NCBI RefSeq assembly: GCF_026262625.1
Contig: NZ_SHNN01000002.1
Span: 496,001-560,000 of the forward strand
Direction of reading: 5' to 3'
DNA length: 64,000 nucleotides
Origin: Candidatus Litorirhabdus singularis
Lineage (GTDB): Bacteria; Pseudomonadota; Gammaproteobacteria; Pseudomonadales; Halieaceae
The notes under the pieces are model-generated. The model was not told where the DNA came from. It was given only the letters and a program-made list of their open reading frames with translations, and ran no database searches. Positions 57,288 through 64,000 of this stretch are shown piece after piece (position 1 is the first letter of the stretch; each line of letters begins with the position of its first letter). A program made the position numbers and the translations under genes.

Positions 57288-57352
57288 TAAGGGGTGGGTT
57301 TTGTGGTAGACCACAGTTTTCGGGCGGCTATGATGCCGCCATCTACCCCTTA
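57288..57352 (-). promoter_or_regulatory. Three-way-junction-like leader upstream of etfB
   Basis: In the etfB leader an 8-bp helix TAAGGGGT/ACCCCTTA (57345-57352 with 57288-57295) closes around two perfect hairpins: GGCGGC-ATCATA-GCCGCC (57323-57340) and TGTGG-TCTA-CCACA (57302-57315). AGGGG of the closing helix can instead pair with CCCCT upstream (57366-57370). The helix ends about 9 bases before GGAG. It may be an attenuator or riboswitch-like element, or a set of protein operators. Confidence 0.45.
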
Positions 57353-57444
57353 GGTCAAGACCAATAGGGGCCTCCAGGATGGACAAAACCTGACCTGTAT
57401 CAATGCTCGCTATTCGTTAGATAAATGGAGTTTTTGCTTTAGAA

Positions 57445-57454
57445 ATTATATACT
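57445..57454. promoter_or_regulatory. Overlapping divergent -10 boxes for etfBA and the ETF-QO gene
   Basis: The minus strand has a perfect TATAAT (57445-57450) for etfB and the plus strand has TATACT (57449-57454) for the ETF-quinone oxidoreductase gene; they overlap by two bases. The -35 boxes are weak on both sides. The etfB transcript would start near 57438, giving about a 165-nt leader. Confidence 0.45.
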
Positions 57455-57490
57455 TGGCGTCCACTTATCCAGTAGTTGAGAGGCATAGCC

Positions 57491-59143
57491 GTGGAACGCG
57501 AAGCAATGGAATTTGACGTCGTCATCGTAGGAGCAGGGCCCGCAGGCCTTTCTGCGGCGTGTCGCATCATGCAGCTGGCAGCAGAGAAAGAGCAGGAAAT
57601 AACGGTCTGCGTGGTTGAGAAAGGCTCAGAGGTTGGTGCGCACACCCTGTCTGGCGCAGTACTCGAACCGCGGGCTCTGGCTGAATTGTTCCCCGATTGG
57701 CAGGAACGTGGGGCGCCGCTTAACACCGAGGTTAAGGAAGACAAGTTCTTTCTCTATACCAGCGGCAAGGGCGCAATCAAACTACCCAATTTCTTTATCC
57801 CCAAGCCCACGCATAACGATGGCAACTACATTGTATCCATGGGTAATGTCTGTCGCTGGATGGCTGAGCAAGCCGAGGCGCTGGGCGTAGAGGTCTACCC
57901 TGGCTTTGCGGCCTCTGAGGTACTGTTTCACGAGGACGGTCGTGTCAAAGGTATAGCAACTGGTGATATGGGCGTCAGCGCCGCCGGAGAGCACAAAGAT
58001 AGCTACACGCAGGGAATGGAACTCCATGCCCGCTACACACTTTTTGCCGAGGGCTGCCGAGGGCACCTGGGCAAGCAACTCATCGAGAAGTTCGGTTTGG
58101 ATGCTGATTCTGATCCTCAGCACTATGGTCTGGGCATCAAAGAAATCTGGCAGATAGATCCGGATAAGCATGATGAAGGTCTCGTGATCCACGGTCTCGG
58201 CTGGCCGCTGCAGGAAAGCGGCTCCACTGGGGGCGCCTTCCTCTACCACGCCGAAAACAACCAGGTTTATATTGGTCTGATTACCGACCTTAATTACAGC
58301 AATCCGCACGTTAGCCCGTTTGAAGAGTTTCAACGCTGGAAGACGCACCCTGAGACCACCAAGTATCTGGAAGGTGGTGAGCGCATTTCTTACGGAGCTC
58401 GCGCTTTGGCCAAGGGCGGCATTAATTCCTTGCCAAAAATGCATTTTCCGGGCGGCCTCCTCATCGGTTGTGACGCCGGCACCTTGAACAGTGTCAAAAT
58501 CAAGGGTAATCACACCGCTATGAAGAGCGGCATGTTGGCTGCAGAGTCGGTCGTTGAGGCACTGGCCAAAGGCGATGAGGCCGCAGCGGATCTGGAGACT
58601 TACGCAACGAATGTTGAGCAATCCTGGCTCTATGATGAGCTGTATACCACCCGGAACTTCTCTGGCTTTATGCACAAGTTCGGCTGGCTGATTGGCTCTG
58701 CCATGATATGGATCGACCAGAATATCTTTGGCGGCAAGATGCCATTTACCCTGCGCGATGAAAAGCCTGACTATGCAGTGATGAAGCCCGCTGCGGAAAG
58801 TAAAAAAATCGACTACCCAAAGCCCGACAACAAAATAACCTTTGATCGGCTGACCTCGGTCTTTCTATCGAATACCAATCACGAGGAAGACCAGCCCTGC
58901 CATTTGACACTGCGCGATGACAGCGTGCCGATTGGGGTTAACCTGCCAACCTGGGACGAGCCCGCTCAACGCTACTGCCCTGCCGGTGTCTATGAAGTGA
59001 TTGAAGACTCCAACGGTCCGCGTTTTCAGATCAATGGGCAGAACTGCGTGCACTGCAAAACCTGCGACATTAAAGATCCGTCGCAGAATATTGTCTGGGT
59101 AACACCAGAAGGCCTGGGCGGACCTAACTACCCCAACATGTAG
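57491..59143 (+). CDS. Electron transfer flavoprotein-ubiquinone oxidoreductase
   Basis: About 550 residues from GTG 57491 (reads V/M-EREAMEFDVVIVGAGPAG); GAGAGG lies 7 bases upstream and this start matches the known family N-terminus. An upstream TTG at 57476 is less likely. The FAD motif is VVIVGAGPAGLSAA and the C-terminus has the 4Fe-4S cysteines in YCPAGVY and NCVHCKTCDIKDPSQNI. It takes electrons from ETF and reduces ubiquinone in the membrane. It is divergent from etfBA, sharing the promoter region, so the whole ETF branch is grouped here. A strong inverted repeat follows. Confidence 0.95.
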   Translation: MEREAMEFDVVIVGAGPAGLSAACRIMQLAAEKEQEITVCVVEKGSEVGAHTLSGAVLEPRALAELFPDWQERGAPLNTEVKEDKFFLYTSGKGAIKLPNFFIPKPTHNDGNYIVSMGNVCRWMAEQAEALGVEVYPGFAASEVLFHEDGRVKGIATGDMGVSAAGEHKDSYTQGMELHARYTLFAEGCRGHLGKQLIEKFGLDADSDPQHYGLGIKEIWQIDPDKHDEGLVIHGLGWPLQESGSTGGAFLYHAENNQVYIGLITDLNYSNPHVSPFEEFQRWKTHPETTKYLEGGERISYGARALAKGGINSLPKMHFPGGLLIGCDAGTLNSVKIKGNHTAMKSGMLAAESVVEALAKGDEAAADLETYATNVEQSWLYDELYTTRNFSGFMHKFGWLIGSAMIWIDQNIFGGKMPFTLRDEKPDYAVMKPAAESKKIDYPKPDNKITFDRLTSVFLSNTNHEEDQPCHLTLRDDSVPIGVNLPTWDEPAQRYCPAGVYEVIEDSNGPRFQINGQNCVHCKTCDIKDPSQNIVWVTPEGLGGPNYPNM

Positions 59144-59149
59144 AGCGAC

Positions 59150-59185
59150 TTATTGTGCCGAGTGCAGCAGCACTCGGCACAATAA
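59150..59185. terminator. Bidirectional terminator after the ETF-QO gene
   Basis: TTATTGTGCCGAGTGC-AGCA-GCACTCGGCACAATAA is a perfect 16-bp stem with a 4-nt loop. The A/T-rich ends give U-runs on both strands. It lies between the ETF-QO gene and the convergent DUF1285 gene. Confidence 0.85.
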
Positions 59186-59236
59186 AATGGGACTCACAGA
59201 ACACGCCACAAACAGCTCAAGCAACACAGGGCTGAC

Positions 59237-59806
59237 TCAACCCAGTTTAAAATACGTCCCGCAACTACTAATCCCAATACCGCTATCATTTTCCTCGCAG
59301 GCATTGACCAGCCGGTACCACGCGGCACGCGAGAAAACAGCGCCCAAACCATGATCTATTTGCACCGCTGGAATATCTTCCATGCCCTCCAAACGTGGCA
59401 AGTACAATGGATGCGCGGCATCAATAAGATAACGCCGGTCTGTGTTCAACGTGACGGTTAGCTCTTGCCCGCCCGCACTCTCCGCTATCTCAAAATCCGT
59501 CACCAGCAGTGGCAGCGCATCGACCTTCAATCGCCACTTTTCTGCGGGTGTCACCAAATAATACTCACCATCATCTTCACGCCGTAAGATGCTCGCAAAC
59601 AGCCGCACCAGCGATTGGCGCTCAATAATCGTGCCCTCGTGCACCCACTGACCATCACGCTTGATGGTGATATCAATATCACCAGAAAGCTCAGGGTTCC
59701 ATAAATGTAGCGGTGGCGAGTCAAAATTCCGGGATTGAGGTGTCGTACCTGTGGCCACGGTCCCAGTTATTTGTCGCGAAATTAACTCTAGTGTGTCGTC
59801 AGTCAT
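59237..59806 (-). CDS. DUF1285 family protein
   Basis: A 189-residue cytoplasmic protein matching DUF1285: PPLHLWNPELSGDIDI near the N-terminus, RREDDGEYYLVTPAEKWRL (about 74-92) and AVFSRAAWYRLV near the end. The fold is beta-rich; function is unknown. It is convergent with the ETF-QO gene and divergent from the following YiiX-like gene (47 bp). Confidence 0.88.
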   Translation of the reverse strand: MTDDTLELISRQITGTVATGTTPQSRNFDSPPLHLWNPELSGDIDITIKRDGQWVHEGTIIERQSLVRLFASILRREDDGEYYLVTPAEKWRLKVDALPLLVTDFEIAESAGGQELTVTLNTDRRYLIDAAHPLYLPRLEGMEDIPAVQIDHGLGAVFSRAAWYRLVNACEENDSGIGISSCGTYFKLG

Positions 59807-59853
59807 TCACTTAGGTTATAACGTAGTGTCATTAGATTAAAGGACTCTTGGTT

Positions 59854-60687
59854 ATGTTTGGTGGTCTTGTCCAAAGGATGACCGGGTGGCTTTCACGTAA
59901 AGTGATTCCACTGCAGGATTCATTGTGCGACTTTGAGCGTATTCGGCATGAGATCAAGGCCTGTGACGTCGTTCTGGTCGAGGGCCGGTCGCGCATCAGC
60001 AATGTCATCAGGCTGGTTACCCAGAGTCCCTGGTCACATGCTGCGCTCTATATCGGACGCCTGCATGATATTGATGACCTCGAATTGCGGGAGATCATCA
60101 CCCGCCACTACTTCGGTCCCCTGGATCAGCAGCTAATCATCGAAAGCGAGCTGGGAATGGGCACAGTGGTAAGGCCACTTGCGGTCTACAAAGGTGAACA
60201 TCTGCGTATCTGTCGGCCCCGCGGCATATCCCACCAGGACTGTCAGGCTGTGTTGAGTTATGCCATCCAACGACTGGGCAGTGCCTACGACGTGCGGCAA
60301 ATCTTCGACCTGGCGCGTTTCATGTTTCCCTGGTTTATACTGCCGCGCCGCTGGCGCTCCAGTCTGTTTAACACCAACCCGGGGGAGACGACCAGAACCG
60401 TCTGTTCTACCATGATTGCAGAGGCCTTTGGTTCGATTCAGTTTCCGATATTACCGCTGGTAAAGCGTGAACTGGGCGGCCAGGTGCGGCTGTTTATGCG
60501 CAACCCGAAACTATGTACGCCACGGGACTTCGACTACTCCCCGTATTTCGAGATTATCAAATACCCCTTCATGGACCTGCATTCCTACTCAGAGCATCGC
60601 TTGATGCCCTGGACCGGGTCTGGAGAGCTCACAGAAGAAGAACGACAACTTTACGTTACAGTTACCGCAGAGGATCGAATCAGCTGA
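59854..60687 (+). CDS. YiiX/YebB-like permuted NlpC/P60 hydrolase
   Basis: About 277 residues from ATG 59854, where AGGA sits 9 bases upstream; a TTG two codons earlier is too close to it. The permuted papain-like fold has the catalytic His in SPWSHAALYIG (about residues 48-60) and the Cys in TRTVCSTMIAEAF (about 180-192), the order being His before Cys. Likely cuts an amide or acts on lipids; function is not settled. No signal peptide. It is convergent with serA (8-bp overlap). Confidence 0.8.
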   Translation: MFGGLVQRMTGWLSRKVIPLQDSLCDFERIRHEIKACDVVLVEGRSRISNVIRLVTQSPWSHAALYIGRLHDIDDLELREIITRHYFGPLDQQLIIESELGMGTVVRPLAVYKGEHLRICRPRGISHQDCQAVLSYAIQRLGSAYDVRQIFDLARFMFPWFILPRRWRSSLFNTNPGETTRTVCSTMIAEAFGSIQFPILPLVKRELGGQVRLFMRNPKLCTPRDFDYSPYFEIIKYPFMDLHSYSEHRLMPWTGSGELTEEERQLYVTVTAEDRIS

Positions 60688-61852
60688 TCACTCTCACATT
60701 GACCACACCTTCGATAGCGCACATCTTGGCGAGTACCGCCTCACTGGGGCAGGTTTCCACGTCAATCAGGTTATAGGCAACGTCATCACGACTTTTGTTC
60801 AACATGTCCATGACATTGATATTTTCATCAGCCAGCAGTGACAGCAGATTACCCAACATTTTTGGTACATTATTATTGGTAATTGCCAAACGGATGCCAG
60901 ATGTTTTCTCAAGAATTAGGGTAGGAAAATTAACTGAATTGCGCACGTTGCCGTTTTCCAGAAAATCCTGCAGCTGATCTGCAGCCATAATCGCGCAGTT
61001 TTCTTCAGCCTCCTCCGTACTCGCACCAATGTGCGGCATAAGGATAACGTCGTCGCGCCCTATCAGACGCGGCTCCGGGAAGTCAGCGATATAGCGGCGC
61101 AGCTTTCCAGCTTCGAGCGCATCGATAACCGCACCGGTATCTACAATTTCCTGACGGGCGAAATTCAGCAGGCACAGGCCGGGCTGGCATTGTTGCAACA
61201 ACTCGGCGTTAATTAATCCGCGAGTGCTCTCAATGGCCGGCAGGTGCAGAGTCACGTAATCGCAGCGCGAGAAGATGGAAGCCAGAGCATCTACTTTTTC
61301 TACCCGGCTAGACAGACGCCATGCAGCATCAACAGAGAGCGCTGGATCATAACCGCAGACTTTCATACCCAGCGTAAGCGCCATATCGGCAACCAGTGAC
61401 CCGATCGCACCAAGGCCGACGACACCGAGGGTTTTACCGGCTATCTCGCTACCCTTGAATTGCTTTTTCTGGCTCTCTAGCGTCTTATTCAGCTCCGCCT
61501 CATCGGTAATGTCACCCAGGCTATGCGCATAGCGAATACCCTCACTGATACCTCTAGAGCCCAAAAACAAGGCGGCAGCGACCAACTCCTTTACCGCATT
61601 GGCATTGGCCCCGGGAGAATTAAATACCGGTATACCGCGGCGAGTGCATTCAGCCACCGGAATATTATTGGTGCCCGCTCCAGCTCTACCGATGGCCAAT
61701 ACTGACTCGGTAATTTCATCAACGGCCAGCTTATGGCTGCGCAGCAGTATGGCATCGGGCGAAGAAAATTCGCTGGCCAATTCATAGTGCTCTCTGGAAA
61801 AACGTTCCAGGCCTTTGACAGAAATCTGATTCAGGGTTAGTACTTTGTACAC
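60680..61852 (-). CDS. serA: D-3-phosphoglycerate dehydrogenase
   Basis: A 390-residue SerA with the NAD motif GVVGLGAIGSLVADMA (about residues 143-158), the catalytic region LPHIGASTEEAEEN (His/Glu, about 268-282) and a C-terminal ACT domain (about 325-390, NNVPKMLGNLLSLLADENINVMDM) that binds serine for feedback. It oxidises 3-phosphoglycerate in serine synthesis. It starts at GTG 61852 with GAGG upstream. It is likely a short form of the enzyme, without the second regulatory domain. Confidence 0.94.
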   Translation of the reverse strand: MYKVLTLNQISVKGLERFSREHYELASEFSSPDAILLRSHKLAVDEITESVLAIGRAGAGTNNIPVAECTRRGIPVFNSPGANANAVKELVAAALFLGSRGISEGIRYAHSLGDITDEAELNKTLESQKKQFKGSEIAGKTLGVVGLGAIGSLVADMALTLGMKVCGYDPALSVDAAWRLSSRVEKVDALASIFSRCDYVTLHLPAIESTRGLINAELLQQCQPGLCLLNFARQEIVDTGAVIDALEAGKLRRYIADFPEPRLIGRDDVILMPHIGASTEEAEENCAIMAADQLQDFLENGNVRNSVNFPTLILEKTSGIRLAITNNNVPKMLGNLLSLLADENINVMDMLNKSRDDVAYNLIDVETCPSEAVLAKMCAIEGVVNVRVIS

Positions 61853-61874
61853 GGTGTTTACCTCCCGGTAGACG

Positions 61875-62648
61875 TCAAGCCACCTGACCCAAGCTGGTCA
61901 GGGGAAGTTCTGTAACTGCGCCAAACGGCACTGTCGAAAATAGGCGAAGTCTGGCTTCCGCAGACTCTACGGCGACTGAGACAGTTTGGTCTGCAATCGG
62001 TTGCAGCGACCAGAAACGCCAATCCTGCCGCGCGACGGCGTCTTCCACCAAACGAATAGAACCAGGCTCTTTGCAGTCAAAGCTGAAGCTATCCAGAGAC
62101 TTGCTGTGCCCTTCCCCTCGCGCTTTGATATACGCCTCTTTAAGCGTCCAGATACGCGCAAACATCATTTGCTGGCGCTCGCCGTCGAGCTTTTGAAGGC
62201 AGTCAACCTCGTCGCCGGCAAAATAGTGCTCAGCCATGGCCAACAGTCCAGAGTCCGGGTGGCTGGTCTCAACATCTACACCTACATGACCGGCATAAGT
62301 GACTGCGCACGCCACGGAACGAGAGCTGTGAGAGAGATTAAAATGCAATGGCGCTGCTTCTTGATTGGTCAGCTGCAGACTTGGTTTACCCGATGCATTC
62401 CTGACAAACTCTAAAGAATCGGCAGCCTGCTCAAGGTAATGACTGAGCACATCACGCAGAAATGCCTGACTGATCAGATATTCGCGCCGGTGCTCAGCAT
62501 TGGCCAGCGCCTTATAGCTGTCCAGCTCAGCCTGCCCGAGAGCCTGCACGTAGCGCTCCTCGACGCCCTGATCACTTATGTCTGTGGTATCGGTAACCCA
62601 CAGATGTACGGCGTCTGCTGTATCCAACGCCGGTTTTATAGAATTCAT
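61875..62648 (-). CDS. 4'-phosphopantetheinyl transferase, Sfp type
   Basis: A 257-residue protein with the family motifs VGVDVETS (residues about 121-128, Asp/Glu bind Mg) and ARIWTLKEAYIKARGEG (about 164-180). It moves phosphopantetheine from CoA to carrier proteins. Sfp-type enzymes serve secondary-metabolite or EPS-related carriers. The dedicated ACP at 7999-8277 may be one target. It lies 19 bp after the ppiD stop and 22 bp before serA, all on the same strand. Confidence 0.92.
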   Translation of the reverse strand: MNSIKPALDTADAVHLWVTDTTDISDQGVEERYVQALGQAELDSYKALANAEHRREYLISQAFLRDVLSHYLEQAADSLEFVRNASGKPSLQLTNQEAAPLHFNLSHSSRSVACAVTYAGHVGVDVETSHPDSGLLAMAEHYFAGDEVDCLQKLDGERQQMMFARIWTLKEAYIKARGEGHSKSLDSFSFDCKEPGSIRLVEDAVARQDWRFWSLQPIADQTVSVAVESAEARLRLFSTVPFGAVTELPLTSLGQVA

Positions 62649-62667
62649 GTGCTTTTCCTGGTGCCGC

Positions 62668-64000
62668 CTAGCTCTTAACTATATCGGCTTCTGCCCTGAG
62701 ACTGCGTTGGTAACTGCCATCTATGGTGCGGCTTTTATCCTGCAACACCTGATTCATCAGCCGCTCACGCCGCACTGGAACCAACGCCTGCAGCTGTCCC
62801 GCACTTACTCTGGCCAATTCAAAGATTTCTATATCGCCAGCGGCAGTGGCGACAAAATCGAAACGACTCTGCCCCTCGCTCGGCGCTTTAGTGGTAAATG
62901 CTTTACGCAACAGTTCTGGGGACAGAGTACGACTGTCGCGTTTAACCGCCAGCTCTACCTGCCACTCATAACCCAATTCCTGGGCCAAACCGTCAATACT
63001 GTCGCCAGACTGCAGGCGAGCAATAACTTGCTCGGAGGCAGCGGAGGCTGCGTCCAGAGCCGCGGCCTCGGTGGCTAAGGCCTCGACGGTCTCACGCACA
63101 CTCTCCAAAGACTTTAATGTCGGCAGTTTATGCTCGACCACCCGTAACACCAGAAAACGCGAGTCAGCTAGTTCAATAACTTCACTATTGAAGCGGTCTT
63201 CAAGCACTTCGCTACTAAACGCAGCGCTAACCACCCGCGGGTCACTGGCAACAGCGGCGCTAGTATCACGAAATATTTCAACCCCGGTGTTCACAGTCAG
63301 GCCCAGACTCTCGGCCGGAGCACTCAGAGTTTCCGCATTAAAAACCTGATCGCGCAGCTCCTCTACAACCGATATCAGCCGGCGAGCGGCCTGCTCTTGC
63401 ATCAAGCGCTGTTCCAGTTCGACCCGTGCAGTTGCGTAATCCAACTCGCTGCCCGCCTGTATTTCAGTGACCGTCAAAATATGCACGCCGGCATCACTCA
63501 CAATCGCCTCAGAGATCTCGCCAACCTGCAATTCAGCAATGACAGATTCAAGCTCTGGTGGGAAGCTGTCTCCGCTAGTAAAGCCAATTTCGCCCCCAAA
63601 GTTAGCGGAACCCAAATCTTCTGAATACAGTTTGGCAAGTTCGGCGAAGGTCTGATCGCTGGACTGCACGGCCGCTGCGACTTCAGCGACCCGTGCCTGA
63701 TACTCATCTTCCCCTTCAGACTCTGATTTCTGCAGCAAGATATGTGCAACTCCGCGTCTTTCAGCAGTCTGCATAGAGGCCTTTTCAGCCTCAAACAGTT
63801 CCTTCACCTGCTGCTCAGAAACCGGCTCCAAAAAGTCACTCGCTCTTACCTCTATCGTTTCCGCCATAACAGATTCAGAGGTTTGAAAGCGATCTGCGCT
63901 AGCTTGATACCACTGTTGAATTTGATCTTCGGAAAGACTGACGGCGTCGCGAAAGCTGTCCAGGGGCATTACCAAAAAGCGGATATCTCGCTGTTCTTCA
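62668..64000 (-). CDS. ppiD: Peptidyl-prolyl cis-trans isomerase PpiD, 5'-truncated by the window
   Basis: The C-terminal part of PpiD, continuing past position 64000. The frame is open at the edge (EQRDIRFLVMPLDSF), so the start and membrane anchor are outside. Seen here are a SurA-like helical segment (EDQIQQWYQASADRFQTSE), a parvulin domain beginning RRGVAHILLQKSE and FGGEIGFTSGDSFPPELE, and the C-terminal region. It helps fold outer-membrane and periplasmic proteins. The Sfp-type gene follows on the same strand. Confidence 0.9.
   Translation of the reverse strand, partial: EEQRDIRFLVMPLDSFRDAVSLSEDQIQQWYQASADRFQTSESVMAETIEVRASDFLEPVSEQQVKELFEAEKASMQTAERRGVAHILLQKSESEGEDEYQARVAEVAAAVQSSDQTFAELAKLYSEDLGSANFGGEIGFTSGDSFPPELESVIAELQVGEISEAIVSDAGVHILTVTEIQAGSELDYATARVELEQRLMQEQAARRLISVVEELRDQVFNAETLSAPAESLGLTVNTGVEIFRDTSAAVASDPRVVSAAFSSEVLEDRFNSEVIELADSRFLVLRVVEHKLPTLKSLESVRETVEALATEAAALDAASAASEQVIARLQSGDSIDGLAQELGYEWQVELAVKRDSRTLSPELLRKAFTTKAPSEGQSRFDFVATAAGDIEIFELARVSAGQLQALVPVRRERLMNQVLQDKSRTIDGSYQRSLRAEADIVKS

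Noticed and set aside
57782-58675. A 297-residue open frame antisense to the ETF-QO gene
   Set aside because: The plus-strand gene has clear motifs; the antisense product has none.

Overview
The window looks like chromosomal DNA of a marine-type gammaproteobacterium. Cellvibrionales/Halieaceae relatives are a reasonable guess, but I infer this from gene content only. Supporting genes are nhaB, sohB, nudC, rlmG, nfuA, DUF1285, DUF2970, the CysI-DUF934 pair, an AddAB-type repair pair and a PEP-CTERM (VPLPA-type) surface protein. About 53 protein genes are supported. No rRNA, tRNA, insertion sequence, phage gene or CRISPR array is visible.

Layout. (1) 1-17.7 kb is a surface-polysaccharide and exosortase accessory region: an ATP-grasp/low-molecular-weight phosphatase fusion, a signal-peptide repeat protein, a family-2 glycosyltransferase coupled to a sulfotransferase, an EptA-like membrane transferase, the exosortase-A-associated set (ACP, hydrolase 2, hydrolase 1, and divergently the TIGR03087-type glycosyltransferase), an AT-rich foreign-looking glycosyltransferase, a lipoprotein, a very large double-VanZ/PHP membrane protein and a beta-helix protein. 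No exosortase gene lies in the window. (2) 17.9-25.8 kb is a probable catabolic or modification cluster: an internally duplicated unknown protein, an S1/P1-type nuclease, an Fe-dependent alcohol dehydrogenase, a glutamine-synthetase-like ligase, an epimerase-like protein, a VOC protein and a class III CoA-transferase. (3) 25.8-54.4 kb is mostly core genome: sohB, nudC, nhaB, dnaQ-rnhA-methyltransferase, mltD, an AraC regulator, rlmG, a phosphatase, an acyl-CoA ligase, the AddAB-like pair, DAHP synthase, nfuA, metH, a MATE transporter, DUF2970, a 45-residue membrane protein, cysI-DUF934 and a Kef-type antiporter. (4) 54.5-64 kb holds the VPLPA-CTERM protein, etfBA and divergent ETF-quinone oxidoreductase, DUF1285, a YiiX-like hydrolase, serA, an Sfp-type phosphopantetheinyl transferase and the C-terminal part of PpiD, which runs off the window.

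How the parts may work together. The ACP at 8 kb needs a phosphopantetheinyl transferase, and the Sfp-type enzyme at 62 kb could supply it. The VPLPA-CTERM protein at 54.5 kb is the kind of substrate processed by an exosortase coupled to the EPS genes at 4-10 kb. A good sigma-54 -24/-12 element lies upstream of it, in keeping with RpoN control of PEP-CTERM genes.

The most interesting unexplained signals are: the double-VanZ/PHP fusion; five ACTTCCA heptamers forming a 24-codon mini-ORF whose ends overlap the stop of one gene and the start of the next; a three-way-junction-like leader upstream of etfB; the sigma-54 promoter with a distal palindrome before the VPLPA-CTERM gene; the internally duplicated protein at 18-19 kb; and palindromic operators before metH and nfuA.
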